Shown here: piece by piece, positions 9,252 through 19,229 of the stretch
Numbering within the stretch: the stretch's first letter is position 1
Layout: each line of letters begins with the position of its first letter
Assembly (NCBI GenBank): GCA_031423495.1
Contig: JANPFP010000103.1
Span: forward strand, 1-64,000
Source of the DNA: JACPYM01 sp031423495
GTDB taxonomy: Bacteria > Acidobacteriota > Blastocatellia > RBC074
Direction of reading: 5' to 3'
Length of the DNA: 64,000 nt
The notes under the pieces: generated by a model
What the model was told of the DNA's origin: nothing
Database searches by the model: none
Seen by the model: the letters and a program-made list of their open reading frames with translations, nothing else
Made by a program: the position numbers and the translations under genes

Positions 9252-12200
9252 ATGAGTTATTTATGGATTGTTTTACGGCGCTCTCGTCAGACGCTGTTTT
9301 TGTTATTGGCTGTCAGCTTTTTCAGCGGACTCGCGTTCGCCCAGCAATCGCTTACCGCTACGCTGGAAGGTGTCATCACCGACCCCAACGGAGCCGTTAT
9401 CCCTTCGGCAAAAGTCGCGGCGCGCAATTCGCAAACTGGGCAGGTGCGCACGTCGCAAGTCGACGAGTCAGGACTCTATCGCCTGCCGCTCTTGCAACCC
9501 GGCGTTTATGAACTCACGGTCAGCGCCGCCAATTTCACCGAAGCCAAACGCAGCGGCATCACGCTCACCGTCGGACAAAAGCTCAATCTCGACATCGCGC
9601 TCACCATCGGCGGCAGCAACGAAACTATCAACATCAGCGCTGAAGCGCCGATCATCGAAACCACGCGCACCAACATTTCAAGCACCGTCAGCGATCAACA
9701 AGTCGCTACGCTGCCGATTCGCGGACGCAACTTTCTCGATCTGGTTTCGCTCACGCCCAATGTCGTGGCAGATTCGCGGCAAGGCGACCTGTCGTTCGGC
9801 GGACAGCGCGGCACGTTTAACAGCTTGCAAATTGACGGCGTAGACAACAACAACAGCTTTTTCGGACAAGCCCTCGGTCGCACCGGTTCAGGCCGTGCGC
9901 CTTATCAATTCAGCAACGATGCAGTGCAAGAATTTCAGGTCAACACCAACAGTTTCTCGGCGGAGTTCGGACGCGCGGCGGGCGGTTCGATCAACGTCAT
10001 CACCAAATCGGGCACGAACGATTGGCACGGCACGGCCTTTGAATTTTTCCGCGATCAATCTTTGAACGCGAAACGTCCCAACTTTTTCGCCGCGCGTAAC
10101 GGCCTCGTACCCGTACGCGAAGCCTATCACTTCAATCAGTTCGGCGGACTCATCGGCGGGCCGATCAAAAAAGATAAAGCGTTCATCTTTTTCAACTACG
10201 ACGGACAGCGCAACACACGCCCCGTCATTATGGCGTTGGGCGTTGCCGCGCCTGCCACGCCAGCTGCGCAAGCCGGTTTGCAACGGCTGCTGCCGTTCGT
10301 CAATAACTACACGTTGGGTTTCAATCAGGACGTTTACCTGACGAAATTCGATTGGCAGTTAGATCAAGTCAATCGTTTGAGCGTACGCCACAACGGCCAG
10401 CGTTTCACTGGACGCAATCTCGAAAACAGCGGCGCGACCAGCGCGCAAGAACACAGCGGCAACAGCAACGTCGTCACCGACACTTATACCTTTCAACTCA
10501 ACAGCGCCTTTGCGGGCAACTTCCTGAATGAGTTTCGCGCGCAAGTCGCCCGCGACAACGAACCTGGCGTTGCCAACAGCGACAACGCCGAAGGCAACAT
10601 CTTGCAAGGCGGCGTGACGGCGCTCGTCATCGGGCGCAACAGTTTCAGCCCGCGTTACACCAACGAAAATAAATATCAGTTCATTGATAACATCGTTTAC
10701 ACCAACGGCAGACACAGTCTCAAAGCGGGGTTCGACATCATTCTCGAAGAGATCGAAAACTTCTTCCCCGGCAATTTCGGCGGACGCTATTTCTTTCAGG
10801 CGACTGACGGATATGCCGAATTCGCCAACCACTTCGATCAAACCAATGCGGGCTTCCGTCGTGTCACGCGCTTTCAACAATCGTTCGCGGGCGATGGCAC
10901 GAGCGGCGCGCTGACCAATCCGAACTTCAACGACTTCGGCTTTTTTGTGCAAGACGACTGGCGCGCGAAAAGCAATCTGACCGTCAACGCGGGCTTGCGT
11001 TACGACGTACAAGTGCTGAAACGTCCGGCTACGGCGAATCCGAGTGCGACACTGGCGGCGGCAGGCTTGAGTACGAACACGCTCAATCAAGATCGCAACA
11101 ACCTCGCGCCGCGTCTCGGCGTGTCGTGGAGCCCGAAAGAAAAGCTGGTAGTCCGCGCCAACGTCGGCTTGTTCTTTGGCCGTACGCCCGCCATCGCATT
11201 GGGTACGGCGCATTCCAACAACGGCATAAACGTCATCGGCGTCACGCTTAACAACGTGCAACTGCCGTTCGTCTATCCGGCGCGCTTCCCCAGCCTCGAC
11301 GCGATTCGCGCGCTGGGCGGCACGCTCGCCGTACCAGACATTTTCATCTTCGATAAAAACTATCAGCAGCCTTACACCACGCAGGCCAGCTTGAATCTCG
11401 AATACGCGCTGACCAATTCGTTTGCTGTCGGCGCAGCTTATTTGCACGTCAAGGGCACGAACCTTTCTCGTACGCGTGACTTGAATCTCGGCACGCCCGT
11501 CACCACAACCATTGCGGTCGCGGGTGAATCGAGCTTGAGCTTCCTGCGTCATCCCGGTGCGACGGCTCCGGCGCGTCCCATCGCGGGTTTCGGTCGCATC
11601 AGTTCGTTCGAAGGCTCGGCGGATTCGAGTTACAACGCGCTGACGCTGACCTTCCGCAAACGCTTTGCGCAAAACTTTTCGTTCGACGCCAACTACGTTT
11701 GGTCGAAGGTTTTAGATAACGTACCCGATCAAACCTCAGTCGTAGTCGGCGGCGGCGACGACGCCAAGCAAGCACAACAGAGCTTTCTCTTGCGCGATGA
11801 CCGAGGTTTGGGTGGAGCCGATACGCCGCATCGTTTTGTGATGAATGGATTGTGGCGGCTGAACTATTTTGACAACCTGAACAGAGGCGCACGCGCGATT
11901 TTGAACGACTGGGAATTGAGCGGCATTTTGCAACTGACTTCCGGCCAACCCTTCAACGAATTTCTCGGCGTAGACCTCAATAACGACGGCAACGCCCGCA
12001 CTGACCGTACGCCAACTCGCGCACGTAACTCGCTGCGCGGCGAACGCGTTGAAACCTTCGACGCACGCCTCACCAAATCGTTCTTCCTGACCGAGAAAGT
12101 GAAGCTGCAACTGATCGGCGAACTGTTCAACGTCTTCAATCACACGAACGTCAACGCCTATCAAAGCACGTTGTACCGCACGACGGGATTGAATACGGCA

Positions 12201-12299
12201 ACCGCGTTGCTCACGCGCCGCACCGATTTTCTCGACCCGCGCGGCGTCGCACTCGATAGCCAACGCATCGGACAATTAGCGATCAAGTTGATTTTCTAA
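9252..12299 (+). CDS. Oar-like TonB-dependent outer-membrane receptor (1015 aa)
   Basis: This is probably an outer-membrane importer for a large ligand (glycan or peptide), energised by TonB. The ATG at 9252 has GAGAGG eight bases upstream and begins a good signal peptide (h-region about residues 14-28, cleavage after FAQ). Residues about 30-110 are a carboxypeptidase-regulatory-like beta-sandwich (GVITDPNGAVIPSAKV). A plug domain follows (PIRGRNFLDLVSLTPNV; GGSINVITKSGTNDWHG). The remainder is a long beta-barrel ending in an aromatic, IKLIF, as outer-membrane barrels do. This CarboxypepD_reg-plug-barrel layout is the Oar-like form that is greatly expanded in Acidobacteriota. No TonB, ExbBD or partner lipoprotein lies nearby, so the substrate cannot be told from context. 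Confidence 0.9.
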   Translation: MSYLWIVLRRSRQTLFLLLAVSFFSGLAFAQQSLTATLEGVITDPNGAVIPSAKVAARNSQTGQVRTSQVDESGLYRLPLLQPGVYELTVSAANFTEAKRSGITLTVGQKLNLDIALTIGGSNETINISAEAPIIETTRTNISSTVSDQQVATLPIRGRNFLDLVSLTPNVVADSRQGDLSFGGQRGTFNSLQIDGVDNNNSFFGQALGRTGSGRAPYQFSNDAVQEFQVNTNSFSAEFGRAAGGSINVITKSGTNDWHGTAFEFFRDQSLNAKRPNFFAARNGLVPVREAYHFNQFGGLIGGPIKKDKAFIFFNYDGQRNTRPVIMALGVAAPATPAAQAGLQRLLPFVNNYTLGFNQDVYLTKFDWQLDQVNRLSVRHNGQRFTGRNLENSGATSAQEHSGNSNVVTDTYTFQLNSAFAGNFLNEFRAQVARDNEPGVANSDNAEGNILQGGVTALVIGRNSFSPRYTNENKYQFIDNIVYTNGRHSLKAGFDIILEEIENFFPGNFGGRYFFQATDGYAEFANHFDQTNAGFRRVTRFQQSFAGDGTSGALTNPNFNDFGFFVQDDWRAKSNLTVNAGLRYDVQVLKRPATANPSATLAAAGLSTNTLNQDRNNLAPRLGVSWSPKEKLVVRANVGLFFGRTPAIALGTAHSNNGINVIGVTLNNVQLPFVYPARFPSLDAIRALGGTLAVPDIFIFDKNYQQPYTTQASLNLEYALTNSFAVGAAYLHVKGTNLSRTRDLNLGTPVTTTIAVAGESSLSFLRHPGATAPARPIAGFGRISSFEGSADSSYNALTLTFRKRFAQNFSFDANYVWSKVLDNVPDQTSVVVGGGDDAKQAQQSFLLRDDRGLGGADTPHRFVMNGLWRLNYFDNLNRGARAILNDWELSGILQLTSGQPFNEFLGVDLNNDGNARTDRTPTRARNSLRGERVETFDARLTKSFFLTEKVKLQLIGELFNVFNHTNVNAYQSTLYRTTGLNTATALLTRRTDFLDPRGVALDSQRIGQLAIKLIF

Positions 12300-12309
12300 A
12301 GCTGGAAGT

Positions 12310-12393
12310 TAGCCACGGGGAACACGGGGAAGAGGGGGACAGCAAACGTTGAAACCAACCTCTTCCCCTAAATCCCCGTGTTCCCCGTGGCTA
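12310..12393. terminator. Fold-back element between convergent genes, likely bidirectional terminator
   Basis: Perfect 21-bp inverted repeats (12310-12330 and 12373-12393) are made of the word CCACGGGGAACACGGGG. They fill the 95-bp gap between the receptor and the convergent GT39-like gene, and the right arm ends one base before the latter's stop codon. There is no clean T tract, so termination is inferred from position. It is one of the fold-back series in this window. Confidence 0.7.
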
Positions 12394-12394
12394 A

Positions 12395-14131
12395 TCAATC
12401 TCTGGCATAAGCCTGAATAAAAAACGCTTTATCACCCCATGGGGCTGACTCGCTCGCCTTAGTATCGAAGCGCCTCACCGGCTGATAGTTCGCCTCAATC
12501 CATTGCCACAAAGCCTGATTGTAATCCCGCCCAAACGTTCGATCACGAAACTCTGACGTATCCATATTCGCCAGCAAGATCAATGGCACGCGCCGTCGTT
12601 CGAGTTCAGTAATCGCGGCTTGTTCCTGTGCGCCTGTCAAAAAACCCGGATGCAGAATTTCGTAAAAAAACGGCTGCCGCCGTGCGCTCAAAAAATTCAA
12701 CGTCGTAGCCATCGGCAAGCACAACACTTCGTCATCGGGTCTTGTGTGCTGCGCCACGTAATCCAACGCCGCCGCCATCGGTGCGCCGAACTCAGCTTCC
12801 ACGCACAAGCTTCCGCGCGGCGATTGCAACGCAAAGGTTTTCTGACGCTGTGACAGCTTGATCGAATTCAAGCCCATGCCGACTGACAGAAGTATGATTA
12901 GCGTCACAGCTACGCGCTGATAAGTCTCGCCAACCTTTAACCATTGCGGCAATACGTTAAACAGCAAGTGCAGATAAACGATAAGCACCATCGGCAGGAA
13001 GAACGGCGTATATGGCCCCGTCGCCGTCACGTTCAGGAAGCTGCGCAGGATGCCACACAAGGCGAAGGCTGCGTAAAGCAACAACGTTTGCGACTTCCCT
13101 TTCCACCACCAACAACCAAACATCACGCACGGCAACAGCAATACGGCAGAGGCAAACGGCGTGACAGCTTGCGGTACGTGCAGGAACTTGAAGGCCGCGA
13201 ATAACATCAAAGTGCTAGCTGATAACCAAAGCAATTCGCTGCGCAACGCCGTGCGTTCGCGCGTGAACAAAGCAGCGAGCGTCAAACATCCGCCGAACCA
13301 AAACGCCAGCATTGGCACGCCCGTCGCGGTGAACCATAACGATTGCGGCCAGTGCGCCAAGCCGCTGACGTGCAAATTGAAATAGACCAACTGCGGCGGC
13401 ATCGCCGTGAAAAGAATGTGATTGTCAGCCAGCAGCACGCGCCACGAAACGTGCGAGAGAATCCAACCAAACGCTACGATCACGACCAACAAAACCGGTA
13501 ACGCAAAAGCGAATCCGTCGCGCCATTGCACGCTTCGTGCTTGCCAACTCAAAGCCAACCACGCCAAACCCGCTGCCGCCAACGCGCCCAACGCGAGTTC
13601 GGGCTTGCTGATTACCGACAGCCCCGCACACAAACCCGCGCCGTACATCCACTGCCAATGTTTCGTTTGCGTGAACCGCACGAGGCATGCCAGTGAACCC
13701 AACGAAAACAACAAGCCATACAACGCCGCGTAAGCATAAGGCTGCACGTAATTCCCCGTTGACTTGAGCGCGCACGTGACCAGCGCCAACGCGGCGGCGG
13801 CGCTTGCTTGCGGCACGGTCATCAACCGACGCGCAAGCCAATAGAGCAACAACAGAATCAATGCGCCGACCACTGCGCCAGCGGTGTGCAATACGTTGAG
13901 ATGGATTCCGAAAATTCGATAAAGCGCCGCGTTGAAATACGGCGCGAAGGGGCCGTAAAGAAATTGTACGTCCTGATAAAGCGTCTCGCCCGCCGCCAAC
14001 CGCGCAGGCAAATTCAGCTCGCGTCCGTGGTCAATCAGCGGCTGCGTCCAGCGCTGCCACGTGGCCAGCAACAGCAAGCCATAGGTCAACAGCAACAGCG
14101 CGATGGCGCGACGATCAGTGATGTCAGTCAT
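12395..14131 (-). CDS. Polytopic membrane protein, GT39/ArnT-like glycosyltransferase (578 aa)
   Basis: The protein has about ten to twelve predicted membrane helices and resembles lipid-linked-sugar glycosyltransferases of the PMT/ArnT (GT-C) type. The first loop after helix 1 carries the acidic DHGRE motif, followed by GETLYQDVQFLYGPFAPYFN, as in 'D..R...G..pY.D..y.yGP' of these families, where the Asp lies at the active site. A soluble C-terminal part (about 440-578) follows the last helix. The donor would be a polyprenyl-phosphate sugar. The acceptor (protein, lipid or surface glycan) is unknown. It is not in an operon: the next gene is divergent. The start at 14131 is the only good one, though no strong ribosome binding site is visible. 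Confidence 0.65.
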   Translation of the reverse strand: MTDITDRRAIALLLLTYGLLLLATWQRWTQPLIDHGRELNLPARLAAGETLYQDVQFLYGPFAPYFNAALYRIFGIHLNVLHTAGAVVGALILLLLYWLARRLMTVPQASAAAALALVTCALKSTGNYVQPYAYAALYGLLFSLGSLACLVRFTQTKHWQWMYGAGLCAGLSVISKPELALGALAAAGLAWLALSWQARSVQWRDGFAFALPVLLVVIVAFGWILSHVSWRVLLADNHILFTAMPPQLVYFNLHVSGLAHWPQSLWFTATGVPMLAFWFGGCLTLAALFTRERTALRSELLWLSASTLMLFAAFKFLHVPQAVTPFASAVLLLPCVMFGCWWWKGKSQTLLLYAAFALCGILRSFLNVTATGPYTPFFLPMVLIVYLHLLFNVLPQWLKVGETYQRVAVTLIILLSVGMGLNSIKLSQRQKTFALQSPRGSLCVEAEFGAPMAAALDYVAQHTRPDDEVLCLPMATTLNFLSARRQPFFYEILHPGFLTGAQEQAAITELERRRVPLILLANMDTSEFRDRTFGRDYNQALWQWIEANYQPVRRFDTKASESAPWGDKAFFIQAYARD

Positions 14132-14411
14132 GGTTTTGATTTGAGGATCAGCGCACTCGAAAAGCGATTCTATGCGCCCTCATTGAGTGAATCCGTCGCA
14201 CGCGCTTTGCCTTCGGCTGGCAGTTCCTGAGCGCCGGACGATGCGCCAGATGCGGTCAAGTTCCATTGAGTTTCATGATTCTACGTTTGAAATTCGCTGC
14301 GAGGGGCGAACGATAGCACAGCCCGTTACGCTGTCGAAGCGCCAGCAGTTCCCACTTCTCCACTGTCGCAAGCGAGTGTTGATTCGAGTTTTTTCTGTCT
14401 AACGAATCCTC

Positions 14412-14417
14412 TACACT
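14412..14417 (+). promoter_or_regulatory. Possible -10 element of the thymidine phosphorylase gene
   Basis: TACACT is separated from the ATG at 14424 by six bases, so a transcript starting seven bases past the -10 would begin at the start codon (leaderless). The -35 region is only a T-rich run, so this is tentative. The spacing is identical to that at hslV. Confidence 0.3.
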
Positions 14418-14423
14418 GACGTT

Positions 14424-15722
<1,299 letters not shown>

Positions 15723-15740
15723 GATTTTTCGCGTAACACT

Positions 15741-15790
15741 AAAAACAAAACACCGCACAAGAACGGCATCCTGTGCGGTGTTTTATTTTT
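15741..15790. terminator. Bidirectional rho-independent terminator
   Basis: A 13-bp perfect stem (15747-15759 with 15772-15784, core CACCGCACA/TGTGCGGTG) is flanked by A-rich and T-rich tracts, so both strands show a hairpin plus U run. It serves the convergent thymidine phosphorylase and minus-strand secreted protein genes. Confidence 0.9.
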
Positions 15791-15811
15791 AACGTGGCAA
15801 TTTTTTGCGGG

Positions 15812-16834
15812 CTATTTCTTTTTGTACTTATCCACCAGCGCCTGCATTTCTGCCGCCTTACCGGGAAAGCGAAAGTCGTAATACTGCTTGAGTTGGTCTT
15901 TGAATTGCGTGTTGGCCGGTACCAATTTCGTGTCGCCTTCGGTCGCGGCGACGGCGCGCGCGAGATAATCAATCACTTCGTCCATCTTGACGAGGGCTTG
16001 ATCCATCAAGGCCGACTTCTTTTCGGTTTGGTATTTTTGCGCGAGTGCCATGTATTCTTCATTGCAAATTGATACCAAAAAATTCAACGTCGTTACGTCA
16101 TAAGGATCGAAGCCAAAAGCTTTTTCAAACAACTCTTTCGACTTGGCGGTTTCTTTAGTCGTGTAAAGCAACACGCCTTGTCCTTGATAAAGTTTCGGCA
16201 GCCACGAATTGCGATAGGTATTCCAAAATTCCTTTTCGGTCTTTTCAGGTTTCTTATCCTGTTCGAGCAACTCGACGGCTTTGGTCAGGTAATCATTCGA
16301 AGCCTTGGCATGTTTCCATTTCGCGCCCTGCTCACCCTGCTTCTGAATTTGCAGCACGCCGTTAAAGCCTAACGCGGCGGCGACGAATACGTCATCAGCG
16401 TGCGTGGCGATGTATTTTTCGCCTTCGCTGAACGCTTCGTCGAATTTGCCTCCGTTGACGTAACCGTCAATCAAAGCAGGCTTAACCATATCGGCTTCGC
16501 CCGGTTGATCGAAGGCGGCAATGAATTGCTGCGCCGCTTGAACTTTCGCTACGGGGTCTTTCTCGTTGAAAATTTGGTTTGAAAGGTACTCGGCAATTTT
16601 CGGGCGATACGCCGTATTCTTTTTGAACTTCTTGATGAACTCAATGCCGAGCTTGGCCTTTTCAGCCACAGTGGCAGCCTTGTTCATCTTGTCAATATGC
16701 TTGGCTTCGTCATCAGAAAGTTTAGGTTGCGCGGCGGCGTCTTTGGGTTTGTCTTGCGCTGAAACCAATGCAGCAAACTTCGGCATGGCACACAACGCGA
16801 ATGCCAACAGCGTCAGCATGAATCTCAATTTCAT
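15812..16834 (-). CDS. Secreted all-helical protein, probably TPR-like (340 aa)
   Basis: The ATG at 16834 has GAGGA six bases upstream and starts a signal peptide (h-region about residues 6-25, cleavage near VSAQ). The mature part is Lys/Ala/Glu-rich and helical. Paired-helix segments (EAFSEGEKYIATHADDVFVA; AKSKELFEKAFGFDPYDVTT) look like degenerate tetratricopeptide repeats, so a periplasmic protein-interaction role is inferred. I do not recognise a specific family. It is convergent with the thymidine phosphorylase gene and divergent from hslV. Confidence 0.7.
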   Translation of the reverse strand: MKLRFMLTLLAFALCAMPKFAALVSAQDKPKDAAAQPKLSDDEAKHIDKMNKAATVAEKAKLGIEFIKKFKKNTAYRPKIAEYLSNQIFNEKDPVAKVQAAQQFIAAFDQPGEADMVKPALIDGYVNGGKFDEAFSEGEKYIATHADDVFVAAALGFNGVLQIQKQGEQGAKWKHAKASNDYLTKAVELLEQDKKPEKTEKEFWNTYRNSWLPKLYQGQGVLLYTTKETAKSKELFEKAFGFDPYDVTTLNFLVSICNEEYMALAQKYQTEKKSALMDQALVKMDEVIDYLARAVAATEGDTKLVPANTQFKDQLKQYYDFRFPGKAAEMQALVDKYKKK

Positions 16835-16973
16835 CAGTTATCCTCTTAAATGATTTTGGTAATGGTAAAAGCTGACCGCTCTTGCCAAACGGTCTGCTTG
16901 TTAAGTAACGGTATTATAGCCGCGCCTTTGAACGTGGCAAAGACCGCCGTTTGCAGCCAGGCTCGCCGCAAAG

Positions 16974-17003
16974 TTGACAATAAACAAAAGCGGTTCGTAT
17001 AGT
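16974..17003 (+). promoter_or_regulatory. Strong sigma70-type promoter of hslVU (leaderless)
   Basis: A perfect -35 box TTGACA (16974-16979), an 18-base spacer and TATAGT (16998-17003) precede the hslV ATG at 17010. The predicted transcription start, about seven bases after the -10 box, falls on the A of that ATG. No heat-shock-type CIRCE or sigma32 box is visible. Confidence 0.75.
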
Positions 17004-17009
17004 CCGGTT

Positions 17010-17570
17010 ATGCCTTATCCACTTGCACCGACTCCGAAAAACCGAATTCGCAGCACAACCATTCTTTCTGTCAGGCGTGGTGACAGCGTCGTCGTCGCGG
17101 GCGACGGACAAGTTACGCTCGGCGACACCGTGATGAAAGCCTCGGCGCGCAAGGTGCGGCGGCTTTATAACGAAAAAGTCATCGCCGGTTTTGCGGGCGC
17201 GACAGCCGACGCTTTCACGTTGTTTCAACGCTTTGAATCGAAACTCGAACAGTACCACGGCCAGCTTTATCGTTCCGCCGTCGAACTCGCGCGCGAATGG
17301 CGCACTGAGAAATACCTGCGCAATCTCGAAGCGATGCTCATCATTGCCGACAGCACGGCGACGTTGTTGTTGTCGGGCAACGGCGACGTGATCGAACCCG
17401 ACGACGGCATCGTCGCCATCGGTTCGGGCGGGCCTTACGCATTGGCCGCCGCGCGCGCGCTCGTCAAACACACTGAAATGGTTCCGCGCGAAGTCGCCGA
17501 ATCCGCCATGCACATCGCGGGCGACATCTGCATTTACAGCAATCACAATCTGATTATCGAAGAAATTTAA
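17010..17570 (+). CDS. hslV: ATP-dependent protease proteolytic subunit HslV
   Basis: This is the threonine-protease core of the HslUV two-tier cytoplasmic protease. After a 15-residue extension comes TTILSVRR, where Thr16 aligns with the catalytic N-terminal Thr1 of E. coli HslV. It is followed by AGDGQVTLGDTVMK, KVRRLYNEKVIAGFAG and IGSGGPYALAAARAL, all family hallmarks; the C-terminus (AGDICIYSNH) is complete. The extension must be removed autocatalytically for activity, as with other propeptide-bearing threonine proteases. A TTG at 16974 would add 12 residues but lies in the -35 box, so I prefer the ATG at 17010. hslU follows at 85 bases. Confidence 0.95.
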   Translation: MPYPLAPTPKNRIRSTTILSVRRGDSVVVAGDGQVTLGDTVMKASARKVRRLYNEKVIAGFAGATADAFTLFQRFESKLEQYHGQLYRSAVELAREWRTEKYLRNLEAMLIIADSTATLLLSGNGDVIEPDDGIVAIGSGGPYALAAARALVKHTEMVPREVAESAMHIAGDICIYSNHNLIIEEI

Positions 17571-17573
17571 TCA

Positions 17574-17648
17574 GTGGCTGGTGATTAGTGGCTAGTGGCT
17601 AGTTTCAAATACTCCCAACTAGCTGCTAGCCACTAGCCACTAGCCACT
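17574..17648. repeat. Fold-back element in the hslV-hslU intercistronic gap
   Basis: Arms are built of tandem TGGCTAG / CTAGCCA words; at least 16 bp pair around a short loop at about 17604-17620. It occupies nearly the whole gap and ends eight bases before the hslU ATG. It could stabilise the hslV message or reduce hslU expression; neither is shown. Confidence 0.75.
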
Positions 17649-17655
17649 TTTAATT

Positions 17656-19071
17656 ATGGTTATTTATCGCAAAGAAGAAGACCTCGAAAAACAGCTCAGT
17701 CTCGATGAACTGACACCGCGTCAGATCGTCGCTGAACTCGACAAGCACGTCATCGGACAGAACGCCGCCAAAAAAGCGGTAGCCGTCGCGTTGCGCAATC
17801 GCATCCGCCGTCAAAAGCTCGCGCCCGAAATGGCGCAAGACGTGATGCCCAAAAACATCATCATGATCGGTTCGACCGGCATCGGAAAAACCGAAATCGC
17901 GCGGCGTCTCGCGCGGCTTTCGGCTTCGCCGTTTCTGAAAGTCGAAGCCTCGAAATTCACTGAGGTCGGTTACGTAGGCCGCGATGTCGAATCCATGATC
18001 CGCGATCTGGTCGAGATTGCGGTTGATTTGGTGCAGGCCGAGAAGTTCGAAGAGATCGCTGACAAGGCCGAGCAAAACGTAGAAGAACAAATCCTTGATT
18101 TGCTGTTGCCGCCGAGCAAAGCCCTGGCGGGCGAACTTGATACCGCGATTGATGTGATCTCGCCTTCTGCCGCGACGCAGCAGGAAACCTATACGCGCAC
18201 GCGCGAAAAGCTCCGTCAGCAACTGCGCGAAGGCAAACTCGACGGACGCATCGTTGATCTCGAAGTGCGCGAGCGCAATTTCCCTTCGTTTGAAATCATC
18301 AGCAATCAGGGCGTCGAAGAGATGGACATCAACATCAAAGACATGATGCCCGGCCTGTTTGGCAACAAGACCAAGCAACGCAAGATGCGCGTTGACGAAG
18401 CGATGGATTATTTGCTCGAAGAGGAAAAGCAAAAGCTCGTAGATATGGACGTTGTCGCCCGCATCGCCCTCGACCGCGTAGAGCAATCGGGCATCATCTT
18501 CCTTGACGAAATTGACAAGATCGCCGGACGCGAAGGCGGCCACGGCCCAGACGTTTCGCGCGAAGGCGTGCAACGCGACATCCTGCCCATCGTCGAAGGC
18601 ACGACGGTCAATACGAAATACGGCATGGTCAAAACCGACCACATCCTATTCATCGCCGCCGGCGCTTTTCACGTCGCCAAGCCGTCAGACCTCATCCCTG
18701 AGTTGCAAGGCCGCTTCCCAATTCGCGTCGAATTGCAGCCGCTCACGCGTGACGATTTCAAACGCATCTTGACCGAACCCAAAAACGCGCTGACCAAGCA
18801 ATACGTTGCGTTGCTCGAAACCGAAGGCATCACGCTCGAGTTCACCGAAGACGCCGTAGATTCCGCCGCCAACTTCGCCTTTCAGGTCAACGAAACCACC
18901 GAAGACATCGGCGCGCGCCGCTTGCAAACCATTCTCGAAAAGGTTCTCGAAGACATTCTCTTTGAGGCTCCCGACCTGCCCGAAAAGCATCAACGCATTG
19001 ACGAGGCTTATATCTCGCGCGCGCTGACCGACATCGTGAAGAATGAAGACCTCTCGCGGTACATTTTGTAA
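17656..19071 (+). CDS. hslU: HslUV ATPase subunit HslU
   Basis: AAA+ unfoldase that feeds substrates to HslV. N-terminal LTPRQIVAELDKHVIGQ is the family opening. Walker A is GSTGIGKTE (about residues 72-80; most HslU have GPTGVGKTE). The pore loop is represented by EVGYVGRDVESM. The I-domain covers about 110-240, and Walker B is IIFLDEIDKI (about 280-289). AGAFHVAKPSDLIPELQGRFPIR follows, and the C-terminus is RYIL, the tail that docks into HslV. At 471 aa it is slightly longer than the E. coli protein, with the extra length in the I-domain. No Shine-Dalgarno sequence is evident because the upstream fold-back element reaches almost to the ATG. Confidence 0.96.
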   Translation: MVIYRKEEDLEKQLSLDELTPRQIVAELDKHVIGQNAAKKAVAVALRNRIRRQKLAPEMAQDVMPKNIIMIGSTGIGKTEIARRLARLSASPFLKVEASKFTEVGYVGRDVESMIRDLVEIAVDLVQAEKFEEIADKAEQNVEEQILDLLLPPSKALAGELDTAIDVISPSAATQQETYTRTREKLRQQLREGKLDGRIVDLEVRERNFPSFEIISNQGVEEMDINIKDMMPGLFGNKTKQRKMRVDEAMDYLLEEEKQKLVDMDVVARIALDRVEQSGIIFLDEIDKIAGREGGHGPDVSREGVQRDILPIVEGTTVNTKYGMVKTDHILFIAAGAFHVAKPSDLIPELQGRFPIRVELQPLTRDDFKRILTEPKNALTKQYVALLETEGITLEFTEDAVDSAANFAFQVNETTEDIGARRLQTILEKVLEDILFEAPDLPEKHQRIDEAYISRALTDIVKNEDLSRYIL

Positions 19072-19088
19072 GGACTCAAGGGCTTGAT

Positions 19089-19229
19089 AAATCAAAAGGC
19101 AAAAGGCAAAAGGCAAAAGGCAAAAATGGGAAGTTTTATTTCTTTCCTTTCTTCTCAGTTCGATAAGAAAGAAAAAAGAAAAAGTGCCGACCTTTTGCCT
19201 TTTGCCTTTTGCCTTTTGCCTTTTGATTT
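19089..19229. repeat. Fold-back element with perfect 37-bp arms of GGCAAAA words
   Basis: The left arm 19089-19125 contains four GGCAAAA units after AAATCAAAA. The right arm 19193-19229 is its exact reverse complement. The loop is purine/pyrimidine-biased (TTTCTTTCC ... AAGAAAGAAAA) and could extend the stem imperfectly. The element starts 18 bases after hslU and overlaps the 5' part of the lipoprotein reading frame. Confidence 0.9.
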
